Shown here in pieces: positions 24,701 to 35,344 of a stretch of DNA of 64,000 nt. Every line of letters begins with the position of its first letter. The first letter of the stretch is position 1. The position numbers were made by a program, and so were the translations under genes. The notes beneath the pieces were generated by a model that saw nothing but the letters and a program-made list of their open reading frames with translations, was not told where the DNA came from and did no database searches. This DNA is from Crotalaria pallida (taxonomy: Eukaryota; Streptophyta; Magnoliopsida; Fabales; Fabaceae): contig CM075652.1 of NCBI GenBank assembly GCA_037953625.1, positions 149,792,597 to 149,856,596 on the forward strand, written 5' to 3'.

Positions 24701-25688
24701 ATATTGGATGTTAGGGAGAACCATTCACCTGGGCTTGTTCTAGGAATATTTTCAAGGTTTCCCCTCAAAGCTAGAATTGAGATCCTTGATTTGAGAATAT
24801 AAATCTTAATCAGCATTGTGGTCATTCCCTCTTTATTTGATCCTGTTGCTTATTTCACAAGTCCGTCTCAAGATACGGACTTGCTTAATTTTAGCACGTG
24901 AGGATTAAAGATGAGTGAGGATTAAAGATGAGTTCAGATTGAAACGCAAGGTCATAAAATTCTCAACCTCTGATTTTTCCTTAACTAAGATTACTGTGTT
25001 TCTATTATGATGCAGGGTACAAGCCGGCCAGCTCATTATCATGTTCTATGGGATGAAAACAACTTCACAGCAGATGGAATTCAGTCTTTGACCAACAATC
25101 TCTGTTATACTTATGCCAGGTGTACACGCTCCGTATCTGTTGGTAAGCCTTTTATTTTTCTTTTTTAAATGTTTTTCTTTCCCAGTTTTTGGCTCATAGT
25201 TAGCACTAGTTAAAGAAGCTATAATGCTTTTACATCATGATTGAACTTTATTCTTCCTGAAAGAGAGGCAGGATTACAATAATCCGCTTTTTCTTTATAG
25301 TTGTAAGAGAGGGTTAGCCTTGGCGCAATGGTAAGGTTGTTGCTTAGTGGCTATAAGTGGTTATGGGCTCAAAAATTCCTAAATCCCATTAGGTGGGAGC
25401 CTCTTGCACTGGACAGCCCTTTTATTTATTTATTTATTTTGAAGTTTGAATTTTCAACTAGAAATTAGAACTTAACTGGCTGGATTTTCTTCTTGTGCAG
25501 TTCCTCCAGCATATTATGCACATTTAGCAGCCTTTCGTGCTCGTTTCTACATGGAACCAGATATGCAAGAGAATGGCTCTGCAGGCGGTGGCCAAGGTTA
25601 CAAGGGAACTCGAGTAGGTGGAGAGTGTGGTGTGAAGCCCTTGCCAGCCTTGAAAGAAAATGTGAAGAGAGTCATGTTTTATTGTTAG
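18799..25688 (+). CDS. AGO10: ARGONAUTE 10 (PINHEAD/ZWILLE), 21 coding exons
   Basis: The spliced frame encodes 970 residues, close to the Arabidopsis length. In that plant AGO10 binds miR165/166 and protects the shoot meristem by keeping them from AGO1. Exons: 18799-19227, 19543-19751, 19841-19990, 20090-20223, 20328-20437, 20529-20635, 20733-20871, 20963-21079, 21494-21601, 21703-21774, 22069-22191, 22280-22439, 22573-22694, 23080-23217, 23314-23456, 23585-23647, 24057-24120, 24203-24338, 24454-24527, 25016-25142, 25501-25688. All introns are GT-AG. The start [17 protein letters not shown] and the motif RKSDQGDV are AGO10-type, without the long Gln-rich N-terminus of AGO1. PAZ lies at about residues 310-430, MID about 500-640 and PIWI about 625-935. 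The slicer residues appear intact: D690 (GADVTHP), E731 (HRQEL), D776 (YRDGV) and the His of [10 protein letters not shown] (869-878). It ends KRVMFYC, as argonautes do. Intron 20 carries a SINE-like insert. Confidence 0.96.
25308..25440 (+). mobile_element. tRNA-derived SINE (Au-like) in AGO10 intron 20
   Basis: GAGGGTTAGCCTTGGCGCAA followed by TGGTAAGGTTGTTGC is the polymerase III A-box region of Au-type plant SINEs. It is followed by a degraded B box (ATGGGCTCAAAAATTCC) and the typical tail segment GTGGGAGCCTCTTGCACTGG. It ends in a TTTATTTATTTATT run. It leaves the splice sites untouched. Confidence 0.65.
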
Positions 25689-26075
25689 ATTGCAGTTTGG
25701 CTTAGCAATGCTATAGATGATAGGTCATCAAGTGGTAGATGCTGTGAAAACAATCTTGGAATGCAATGTTCACCTCATATTACCTTGTATATGCCTAATG
25801 GTAAGGTTTCTCAAAATAGATCCATGCTTATAGTTCTAGAGGCTCAGTTTAGGATTCCTAGAAGTGTTGTCAAATCTGGCATTGTAAAGAATATTCTATT
25901 TTATGTGTCAATCATCTTTGTAGAGAATTTTGCCTGAAGGCCTTTTATAGATGTTGAAGAGTAGAAGTTTCCCAATTCTTCTTTAGAAGGAGGGGAAATT
26001 TCCCCTTAATTAGTTTATTAGCATAACATTTAGCCGACCAAATCCCTGGGCGCATCCCCCCTATAAATAAAAGAA
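25689..26075 (+). terminator. AGO10: Probable AGO10 3' UTR and polyadenylation region
   Basis: T-rich downstream DNA with AATAAAAG at about 26066, followed by an A run. Such near-upstream AATAAA signals are typical of plant 3' ends. The exact cleavage site is not visible. Confidence 0.4.
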
Positions 26076-26996
26076 AAAAAAATGTCTTCACAGATCTCAA
26101 TTATTCAATTTTTTGTTGGTGTGATAGCTTGTTGTTTAGAGGATCTTGTTGGTGATGGTCAATAAAGCAAATGATCTTTGTTCAGCAATCATTATCAAAA
26201 AAGATGTTTTTAAAATTGAGAAATGCAATAGAATTTTCGGAAGACAATAAACCAGATTTTGGAGGTGTTCCTTAAGACTTCATGCTTCACTAAAGAGTTC
26301 GCTGGCTATCATAAAACATCGATATTCTTCATTTTATCAAAGCATAATGAACTCATAAGCAACTTCAGTGATTCTGGTAGGAGTAGGCATAAGTTGTATT
26401 ATATATCTCTCACAAGTAATTCTATCACAGCACAACTCTTACGTTATAGCAGTGTCCAACGGCATGCATTGCCTAGAAACAACATAAATAGAGCAAATAA
26501 AAAGGGTATGATAATCATTGACCAAGTGCATCAAAGATTTTCCAAAGTAAGCATTATATGCCCGACAAAGCTTTGAGAAAATAATGTTTAGAAATTTATT
26601 TACATGGATAGCATACAACCACGTTCTAGCAAATTATGGATCTCATTACTAACATCCTGGTATGACGGGTTACAATCAAAGTTGAAAGTAGGAATGCTAC
26701 ACACCGTGTCACCGTGGAATAAATGTGGTTGAATGGCATGGATTTACCTAATTATAAAGGACAAAAAGATAACCCGGGAGAGAACCTTTTAATTGTTCCC
26801 CGAAACATGGTCCCTGCCTTACATTGGGGTTAAAACTTATCCACATTTATTAAAAATTACTCTACCAGGCAAAATTACATGTTTAGCTGGTGAATATACA
26901 CTTCAGGCCAAGTGTCCAAGTTTGAATGGGATTGGAAAACCAAACAATAAAATATGTTCATTGCTGCCAAAAGAACATCAGGTTTTGCTGTACAAG
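26076..26996. other. Convergent spacer between AGO10 and the PPR gene
   Basis: Probably holds the 3' UTR of the PPR gene on its right. The forward open frames at 26259-26576 and 26793-27212 show no domain, and the second overlaps the PPR gene antisense. Confidence 0.45.
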
Positions 26997-29180
26997 TCAA
27001 TTTGCAATTTCTTGCCTCTTGTAGCCTTCGAGAAAGCTACGCCATATATTGGCAGTTGGTGGGAAAGGCATGCTTGCAATGATTTTTTCAGCTTCCTTAG
27101 TTTGTCCATTTTTAGCCAAGAGCTCTACCATACAATGGTAATGATCATGTTCTGGCTGAATCCCATAAATAGTTCCCATTTGCTTGTAAATTTCCATCCC
27201 TTCACTTACTAATCCACCATGTCTGCAAGCAGAAAGCACCGCTCTGAGCGCTAATGCATCAGGTTTCAACCCCGTCAATTCCATGTTTTGGAACCTCTTT
27301 AGTGCCTCATGAGCATAACCATTCAGCCCAAGGGCAGAGATTAAAGCTGTCCATGTAATAACATTTCTGTCTGCCATTTCTTTGAAAACTTTTACTGAAC
27401 TATCAATGCTTCCGCACTTCCCATACATGTCAATTAGTATATTGCACAAAAATATGTCACAAGTAACATTAGTCTTCATGGAAAGTCCATGAAGAGAACT
27501 ACCTAAAGGCAGACTGCAAAGTTTGGTGCATACACTTAATACACTCACAAACGTATATTTATCCAGAGGGATCCGTGCAGAATGCATATGCTTGAAAAGC
27601 TCAAAAACTTCATTATAATTATTGATCCGAGCACAAGCCGAAATGACAAGGTTCCAAGATTCAACATCAGGATTTTCAAGCAAAGAAAGTAACTTTACTG
27701 ATTCATAGTACTGGCCAGATCTGTTGAAGATTCCAGCAATGATGTTAGATGGCACTACAGGAAGTGGATTAGTAAATTCTTTGACAAATGACAGTGCTTC
27801 ATTTACAAGGCCATTTCTAGTGTAAGCCATAACGAGAGCACTTAACACGTATTCATGATTCTCATACCCCATTTTTATAACCAAACCATGAAGCTGATGT
27901 AGGTCTGAAACTGATGATGCCTTAAGAACAGCAGAAAATGAAAACTCATTAGGGAAATAACCCAATTGAAGCATTTCTCGTAACAACAGGATTGAAGTGG
28001 AAGAGCAAATATTCGAATAACCCAACATCAAAGCGTTCCAAGAAACCACATTCTTCTCTTCTATCTGATTAAAACAATTATGGGCGGACAACAATTTATC
28101 ACATTTAGCATAAAAGTCTACCAATGCAGTACCCACAACAACATCAGATTCAAAACCACTCCTGATTACCTTAGCATGAACAGATTCTCCATGTACTGAG
28201 TTTTCCAAACTTATACACGAGTAAAGAACAGCTACAAATGTGGCCTGACTTGGCTCCAATCCTCTGCTTAACATATTCGAAAACAGCTCAAACGCCATTA
28301 GAGGTCTCTCATTTTTTGCCAATGCACCAATGATCATATTCCAGGACACAACGTTTTGAACAGGAATCTGCTCAAACAATCTTTTGGCCAGGAACATGGC
28401 TTTGCAATTGAGATACACAGCGATAAGAGAATTAACAGCAATAATCTCATGATCAAACCCACATTTAGTCATTAAACCATGTATCTGTTCACCGTGTTCC
28501 AAATCATGTTCCGCACCAATAAGTCCAGTTAAAATAGCCACGAAAGAACCTTCAGACAAGGCAATCCCCATTCTCACAAGAGCACGAAACAAAACCTTGC
28601 AGTCTTCGACAGCCCCATTACGCGATAGTAAAGTCAACATGGAATTCCAAGTCACCAAGCTCTTGTGAGGCATATCCTCGAATGTGAAAAAAGCTTCATC
28701 CAAACATCCATGCCTCCCAAACAAGCCTAATAAAGCAGTGCCCACGAAAGCATCGGCAACAAAAACTCCACTCTTAACGCTCAAAGCCAGCAACTGAAGA
28801 CCCTGAGAAAGATTCAATGACTCACAAGACAGAAACGGTGTAAGCGTGTGCTGTGTTGGCACAAAGCCACCGCCCCTCATGTCAGAAAGCAGGTTCCAGG
28901 CATCATCTACATACCCGCATCGACTATAGGCAGTAATGATGGTATTGTAAGAGACAACAGTTCTTTGGGGCATTACGTCAAACAGGTTGCGTGCATGGAG
29001 TAACTCGCCATGGGAAAGATACAAGGAAATGAGGTTGTTGTGGAGGAAGATGGATTGGTTTGGAATAGGACCCATTGTGATTGAGAGTGCATGGAGGAGT
29101 TTGGTTTTGCGGAGGGAGAGAATGGTGTTGCAGGATTTGAGAAAATTGAGGAGGGGTCGGCCATGTTGGACAACAACCAT
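26997..29180 (-). CDS. Pentatricopeptide repeat protein, PLS class, intronless
   Basis: 727 residues in one exon, as is usual for plant PPR genes. It contains a tandem series of about 15-17 PPR units recognisable from NVVSWNxxI, DxxVGTALVDxYAKC and KPDxxxxxAVLSACRHGG motifs. P, L and S variants alternate, so it is PLS class. The C-terminus (YGIQPEHDHYHCMVELLAKN...ANIWRSFLEGY) is an E-type motif that ends early. There is no E+ or DYW domain. PLS proteins usually act in plastid or mitochondrial RNA editing or processing by binding specific RNA, and E-only members need a partner deaminase. No strong transit peptide is obvious (MVVVQHGRPLLNFLKSC). The first ATG at 29180 fits. Other ATGs just upstream are in another frame. 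It converges on AGO10. Its target RNA and Arabidopsis orthologue are not assigned here. Confidence 0.93.
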   Translation of the reverse strand: MVVVQHGRPLLNFLKSCNTILSLRKTKLLHALSITMGPIPNQSIFLHNNLISLYLSHGELLHARNLFDVMPQRTVVSYNTIITAYSRCGYVDDAWNLLSDMRGGGFVPTQHTLTPFLSCESLNLSQGLQLLALSVKSGVFVADAFVGTALLGLFGRHGCLDEAFFTFEDMPHKSLVTWNSMLTLLSRNGAVEDCKVLFRALVRMGIALSEGSFVAILTGLIGAEHDLEHGEQIHGLMTKCGFDHEIIAVNSLIAVYLNCKAMFLAKRLFEQIPVQNVVSWNMIIGALAKNERPLMAFELFSNMLSRGLEPSQATFVAVLYSCISLENSVHGESVHAKVIRSGFESDVVVGTALVDFYAKCDKLLSAHNCFNQIEEKNVVSWNALMLGYSNICSSTSILLLREMLQLGYFPNEFSFSAVLKASSVSDLHQLHGLVIKMGYENHEYVLSALVMAYTRNGLVNEALSFVKEFTNPLPVVPSNIIAGIFNRSGQYYESVKLLSLLENPDVESWNLVISACARINNYNEVFELFKHMHSARIPLDKYTFVSVLSVCTKLCSLPLGSSLHGLSMKTNVTCDIFLCNILIDMYGKCGSIDSSVKVFKEMADRNVITWTALISALGLNGYAHEALKRFQNMELTGLKPDALALRAVLSACRHGGLVSEGMEIYKQMGTIYGIQPEHDHYHCMVELLAKNGQTKEAEKIIASMPFPPTANIWRSFLEGYKRQEIAN

Positions 29181-29530
29181 GCAGAAAATGCTGTGTCAAA
29201 TTTGACAGTAGTAGACTAGCAGTAGCAGTAGTTGTTCCTTTATTTGAGGTTTATGTTTTTTATTCTCGTTGGATAAAGTTTTGAATCTATCTATCATATC
29301 TAAGCAGTCAAACAAACTTAGTTGACCTGTATGATGTGGATGCAAATATCCATGGATTCAACGGAAAATTATTAGTTGATCTTGAATCATGGTGATCTGG
29401 ACTCGTTTCAATATTTCATTATGCTAAAAAATTTTAAAAATAAATAATAAGTGATGATGATTGTGTTTGAATAATGAAGTCTCGGACCACCTAATAATTT
29501 TTGGATTGAAAAGACCGATGTGCCTGAAAT
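29181..29530 (-). promoter_or_regulatory. Upstream region of the PPR gene
   Basis: About 350 bp between the PPR start codon and the left TSD of a Mutator-like element. No TATA box can be assigned with confidence. A competing reverse-strand ATG lies at 29199, starting a 73-codon frame that overlaps the PPR start. Confidence 0.35.
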
Positions 29531-29539
29531 GATTTTAAT

Positions 29540-31563
29540 AGAACAAATCGTCATTTTATCCCTCAATTTGCATCAAAATTTATTTTGACCTCCAAAATTA
29601 AAGTAATTATTTTTTAGTTTTTAAATTTGTAAATTGTTACTTATTTTAATTTCTCGATTATGTCATCGCTTATGTCCGTTAACGGCAAACTGAAGATCCG
29701 TTAAATGACCAAAATGACGTCATTTAGACCAAAACAACAATATTTTGACTTAAAAATATATTCAAAATTAATGCAAAATAAATAAATTGAAATAAAAACC
29801 CTGGTCTTGTATATTTTTTTTTTATTTCTTCATTAATATTAAGTAATAATCAACATCAATGATTATCCCTCAATCACCTCCAAAACCTAACAACCTTCAA
29901 TTAGCTCCCTCGCCTCTTCCCTTTGTGCCTTTTCCATCTCATCCTTAACGCGAATCATACTCAAATCACTAGAGTCATTATCATTCCCCTTATTCACTGC
30001 AACCACCATTCATCCTTCCTCTTTAGTCTCAACTTCATCAATTCTACTTTCTCAAATTCATCCCTCAACACTATAGCCCAAAACAACCTCATGAATTAGA
30101 ATTAGGGGTGTAACGGTCCGGTCCGATTCGGTCTGTGAGTCATATTACGAACCGGACCGCTCAACTTAGTATGGTATGGTCTAGTCCGGTCCCAATATTA
30201 TTTATCCTCAAAGATCGGACCAGATCAGACAGTTCATTAATGGTCCGATCCAGTCCGGTCTATTTTGCTTTTTTTTTCTGTTTTTTTCCTTAAAATCAAG
30301 CAAAAATATGAAAAAGAATACAATAGCAACAACATCATCCAAGATTCAAGATAAAATGAAAAAAATAAACAGATGAGGAACAAAAATAAAGGAAACAAAT
30401 AAACAAATTCAAGATAAACTGAAATAAATAAACAGATCAGGAACAAAAAAAATAAAAATAAATAGCAATGAAATCAGATCAGGAACAAAAATAAAGAAAA
30501 AAATCTGAAAAAAAGACTTGTGCCTTGATCTCCATTTGATTTGTAATGCATGCATGTCCATGGGTGTGGATCGAAGGTGACTTCGGCGGTGGAAAGATCA
30601 AGGCAGGTTTTTGAAAATTAATCGATCGATTGAAGATGCGGTAGCGGCGGTGGGAGGAGGCGATCGATTGAGGTGGTGGGAGGAGGTGATCACATGGAGA
30701 TCAAGAGGGAGGAAAGAAGGGACGGAGGAGGAGAGCAGGAGAAGGAGAGAACGATGGAGGCGGAGGATTGATTACGGCGGAGGAAGGAGTTTGTTGTGAA
30801 ATGAGAGAGTTCTCTGAGGAAGGAAGGAGAAGGGACGTGTGTTGTGTGGAAAAGGTTAATGGTTTCTGCAGAAGGAAGGAGTATGTAGTGATTATCTGTA
30901 GTTTTTTTTTTAAATTATTAACCCATCGGTCCAGTCCGGTTCCAGCGGTCTAAGAATATATGGGACCGTAGACCGAACTGTTTTAGTATGGTCTGAACTT
31001 TTTGGGACCGGACCGGATCGTGAGATTGGACTAGACTGCATTTTTCGGTTCGGTTCGAGCGATCTCGCGGTCTCGGACCAGATCACTTACACCCCTAATT
31101 AATTAGAACATTATCGTCATCATCATCGTTTCTAGAAGATGACTTGGCGTAGCCACATAAGTGAATAAGTTCTTCCACGTGTTTCAGTATGTTTTGGTTT
31201 ACTTAACCAAATTTGTATTTGTTTTAGAATCACCTCATCTTCGTTCTTTGTTTTCCATTTTTTCTGGGTTTGTTTTGACTCTCCTTTGTGTGTAGGTTTT
31301 TTTTGAGTTTGTTTAGGTTAGCTTGATTCAATGTCGATTCATCAAAATTGACTCTCTTCGTTTTCGTCACCCAAAATGACATTGTGTTAACCATTTAATT
31401 GATTATTACAGCTTACCGTTAACAAACATAAACAACGACACAAGCGAGAGACTAAAGTGGGTAACAATTTATAAATTGAGGAACTAAAAAGCAAATTATT
31501 TAATTTTGGAGACCAAAGTGAATATTAAGTTTCAAATTTAGAGTTCAAAGTGACAGTTTACTC
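29540..31563. mobile_element. Mutator-like element (9-bp TSD) carrying an inserted hAT-like element
   Basis: Exact 9-bp direct repeats GATTTTAAT flank it (29531-29539 and 31564-31572), which is the Mutator signature. The arms (about 29545-29690 and 31400-31560) are inverted copies: both contain CCAAAATTAAA, TTTTTAGTT, AAATTGTTAC and GTTAACGG-type motifs. Without the inserted 30103-31097 element it would be about 1030 bp. There is no transposase, so it is nonautonomous. Confidence 0.75.
30103..31097. mobile_element. hAT-like element, TAGGGGTGTAA ends, nested
   Basis: 995 bp beginning TAGGGGTGTAACGGTCCGG and ending ACTTACACCCCTA. Subterminal GGTCCGG/CCGGACC repeats sit on both sides. The left middle is A-rich and the right middle (30640-30800) is a purine-rich GGAGG block. 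The flanks give only an imperfect duplication (AATTAGAA on both sides, offset by two bases). Frames at 30611-30953 are by-products of composition. Confidence 0.65.
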
Positions 31564-32681
31564 GATTTTAATCCATAAAAAAAAAAAAAAAAACTCAAGT
31601 ATAAATGCCATCGTTAAAGTATTATAGTTGGCTTAGAAGGTTAGCGATGTCATTTACTTCATTTTGCTTTGACTTTTTAATATTGATATTAATATTATAG
31701 CTAGCACTTTCTTATCAACATAGACGAATACCTTCAATTAAAAGAAAGAAAGAAAGAAAGAAAGACCTTTGTTGATTGTTGCTGAGGATCGGATGGACTA
31801 AGAAGATTGGATCCAAAGAAATGTAATTTTTAATTTGATTTTAACTAAATTTTAAAATTCAAGGTTTTGGCTAAAAAACACCAAATATTTTTGGTGTTTG
31901 AATGCACCATGTGTTAATTAAAAAATTGATTCTACCTGCAACCTGTTGTATAAGTAATATGTATGGACTTAATGAATTTGGAAATATAGACCTCATTAAT
32001 GAACTTATTTATTGTTTACATTTAAAGATTTTTTTATTAATAAGTAATAAATAAAATATCTACATATTAATTTTTTTAATGATCATTTATGCTATAATTT
32101 ATTTAAAATTATTTATTTTTAAAAAAACCATAAATTCTAATTTCACTAAATTATTTTTGACATATTAATTTATGAGCATGTAAATCAATTATTATTTTTA
32201 TTTAAGTATCTCTGACGCATGAAATATAAATTAAATAACTAGGATTATCATGAATTTTGAGGGTATAAATTAAATAATTTACTAATACCAAATTCATTTT
32301 TCCGTTTTGTATATTATAATTTATTTTTTCATTTTTAGTATATTAGATATTAAATTTATATTAAAAAATAATTTTAGCAAAATATAATTTTATATTATCT
32401 TCTTGAAAAAATAATCAAAATTCAACATCTCCTTCTTAGACGCTGTAAATTATTTTTTGAGACCAATGTAATTTTCCTATTTCACCCTTATCACTCCAAC
32501 AACAATAACTAACTCCATACCTTTTTTGTAATTTACTCAATAAAAATAATATTTTCTACACTATATATCCAAACAAAATAGATCAACTTAAATTCATTTT
32601 TCAGCTAAGAGACTCAAACATAAACATATTATAATTTTAACGGATTATAAACTTATCGCATTATAATCATAGATAAAAATA
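31564..32681. other. Intergenic AT-rich DNA with an (AAAG)n tract
   Basis: (AAAG)6 at 31742-31765 and a poly(A) run at 31576-31592. A fragment at about 32080-32150 (ATTTATTTTTAAAAAAACC plus ATAAATT) matches the tandem unit found at 33.4-34.6 kb. No gene. Confidence 0.5.
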
Positions 32682-33172
32682 GGCATATTTAAGTTTTTAG
32701 TCCTTGAACTTGGGTGCTCTTTAGGAATTGGTCCTTGAATTTTTTTCGATACTTTAGGTCTCTGAACTTTGTTAAATTTTTAGAAATGGTCCTTCATCAC
32801 TTTAGTGATGATATGACTAACAATATGTCATGTCACATTCACCATGTTGATAAGTAATGGGCCACGTGATGTCACGTGAAAATAAAAAAATTCAAATTTA
32901 TTAAAAAAATTAAAAGAAATCTTTTTTTTAAAGAAATTCAAACTTTTTAATAAATTTAAAAAATTATGTGGTGTCACGTGATACCATATAGCACGTCACT
33001 TGTCGATTTGGGAAAAGTGACGTGGCATATCGTAGGTCATATCATCAATTAAGTGATGAAATAACCATTTCCAAAAATTTAACAAAGTTTAGGGACCCAA
33101 AATATCGAAAAAAATCAAGGATCAATTTCAAAAGAGCACCTAATTTCAGGGACTAAAAACTTAAATGAACCG
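32682..33172. mobile_element. Long-TIR nonautonomous element, GTCCTTGAA family
   Basis: Arms of about 120 bp: TTTAAGTTTTTAGTCCTTGA at the left, inverted as CAGGGACTAAAAACTTAAA at the right. Inner matches include AACAAAGTT and ACTTTAGTGATG. Flanking TAAAAATA (32674-32681, 33173-33180) is an 8-bp TSD, 9 bp if one mismatch is allowed, consistent with a Mutator-type element. Confidence 0.65.
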
Positions 33173-33550
33173 TAAAAATAATTATAATCTAATTTTTTCA
33201 ATTGTATCTAACACGTTAATTGACGATCCATGTATCATTCACATGACAGGTTAATATAGTAGACCATGACCCATAGTGTGAACTTATACGTTGACTCAAC
33301 ATCCCGAAATCATGATTTATTATAAGTGGTCGTCAATCTATTGCATATTATTTTCAATGCATTATAGTTTGCTTTATTAACTTTAATATTTGAATATAAA
33401 TATTCATGGTTAATGTTATTAATGAGTAAGTAAATATATTTCTACAAAACACTTAAGGCTATTTTTGTCTACAATAATATGTTATGCTATGTTAATTTGT
33501 TCCAACTGAAAAATTATCTTTCTCATATCATATTTTTTAAGGAAAATAGA

Positions 33551-33707
33551 CGGTACATCGACAGTGTAAAGATTTTTTTACGTAATCAGTGCATCATCCA
33601 TCATTCATGGGTGTATGGTCAACGACCATTAGACAAAAATAATACAAATGAATGGTGGATGATGAATTGATGGTGTAAAAATCTTTACACTATCAATACA
33701 TACCCAT
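33551..33707. mobile_element. Small palindromic MITE, CAGTGTAAAGATTTTT type
   Basis: GGTACATCGACAGTGTAAAG at the left is mirrored by CTTTACACTATCAATACAT and ACC at the right, with inner GATGATGAATT/ATCATCCATC matches. It sits inside a tandem-repeat unit. The open frame at 33479-33670 runs across it and is not a gene. Confidence 0.65.
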
Positions 33708-34000
33708 TAATCTCATTTTTTAATTATCTATGCGATAATTTTTTTTATAGTTATTTATTTTTAAAAAATCATAAATTTTTATGGTTAACATATTTATACA
33801 AAACACATAACGGTATTTTTGTCTACAATAAACTGTTATGCTATGTTAATTTGTTCCATATTAAAAATCACATTTCTCATATTATATTTTTTAATTATCT
33901 ATGCTAAAAGTTTTTTTAATATTTTTTTAAAATATCATAAATTTTTATAACATATTTCTATAAAACAAATAAGGATATTTTTGTCTACAATAATATGTTA

Positions 34001-34251
34001 TACTCCCTCCGTCCCATTATCTTAGTAAAAGTCAAAGAAGTCAACAAAAATAAGAGATTATCTTTTTCATATAATTCATGATTCTATTTTCAAAATAAAA
34101 TATAATGCATGATTCATTCATTAATTACAAATTTCTAAACAAATTTCCATATTATTTTTACAATCTTTAAGATTTTTCATTAATTATTTTTACTTTGATT
34201 TGTGAAAAAAAAACTACATTTGTTTACCAATATAATGAGACGGAGGGAGTA
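34001..34251. mobile_element. Stowaway-like MITE in the tandem array
   Basis: TACTCCCTCCGTCCCATTAT at the left, TAATGAGACGGAGGGAGTA at the right: a well-preserved TIR inserted in TA of a repeat unit. The unit continues on both sides (TATGTTA / TGTTAATTTG). Confidence 0.8.
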
Positions 34252-34560
34252 CTGTGTTAATTTGTTCTAACTAAAAAATCACCCTTCTCATATTATATTT
34301 TTTTAATTATCTATGCTATATTTTTTTATAATTATTTTATTTTTAAAAAATTCATAAATATTGATAATTAACATATTTCTACAAAACACATAGTGTATTG
34401 TTGTCTATAATAACTTGTTATATTTTGTTAATTTGTGCCAATTGAAAAATCACCTTTCTCATATTATATATTTTTAATTATCTATGGTATAAGTTTTTTT
34501 TATAATTATTTTTTAAAAAAATCATAAATTCTAATTTAACTAAATTATGATGTCTTTGAA

Positions 34561-35045
34561 ATTTTGAATAAAAAAATAAATAAAGAAAATCATTACTTTC
34601 TAAATTTATGATGTGAGTAAAAAATAATTAAAAATAAAAATTTCTAAAATCTTTGAAAGATATGACAATAAATAATGGATAATCTGCTATACCTGTTATA
34701 ACATGTAAAAAATAGTGGTGTTTGCGAACACCAAGACAAAACGAAGTGTAACTTCTTAACCTTCACCTAGGAATGGGCAATGGAACGTGACTCCTTCTTA
34801 CGCACTAGGGAATTAGATAATTGAAGACAAAATAGAACACTAGTTTAGTCATATTGTATCATGCCAAAACTAATGAGTGGTCAACTCTGATCTTGTGAAC
34901 TAAAAGTTTAGTCATAAAAGAACATTGGTCTTGTGAACGTGACTCCTTCTTAGTTTTGGCAGAAGTCTACAATATGAACTAACTGGTCTTGTATGTATGT
35001 ATAACTAAACTTGTTCATGTACAACTAGAAATGTACTGTTCTTGT
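34561..35045. other. Intergenic
   Basis: No gene. GTGACTCCTTCTTA occurs twice (near 34789 and 34939), the second within GTCTTGTGAACGTGACTCCT. Confidence 0.35.
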
Positions 35046-35344
35046 TATTCCCTTCTGGTCCTTATTATAAGGGATACTTAATCGAATTACACATACGAAG
35101 GAAAGTGTTTGGTTTTATGAATTCTATAAGAATATATTGTAATATTACAATTTTACCCTCTTAACTTTTCTTGGAAAATTCATACTCATTAATGAACAAC
35201 AAAAAACACATAGATAGTCAAATCATTTAATAAGGGCAAAAAAAGAAAAATCAATAAATGATGCATAGAAAATATAACGTGACTTATAATTAAGACCAAG
35301 AAAACTTTCTAGAATGTGCCCTATATATAGGACCGGAAGGAGTA
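35046..35344. mobile_element. Stowaway-like MITE, CTATATATAGG subfamily
   Basis: TATTCCCTTCTGGTCCTTAT at the left, ATATAGGACCGGAAGGAGTA at the right. The interior matches the copies at 6119, 10466 and 12993. Confidence 0.75.

Larger units (their letters stand above)
33425..34560. repeat. AT-rich tandem array, about four units of 160-195 bp
   Basis: The motif order TTTCTACAAAACACATAA, TTTTTGTCTACAATAA, GTTATGCTATGTTAATTTG, TTCTCATATTATATTTTT, AATTATCTATGC and AAAAAATCATAAATT recurs with starts near 33440, 33793, 33953 and 34376. Two units are split by MITEs (33551-33707 and 34001-34251). Subtracting the inserts gives spacings of roughly 196, 160 and 172 bp. Confidence 0.7.

Noticed and set aside
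28973..29205. Alternative frames around the PPR start
   Set aside because: Overlap the PPR frame, with no family similarity. The 727-codon frame explains the region.
30611..30953. Arg/Gly-rich frames
   Set aside because: Purine-rich interior of a nested hAT-like element.
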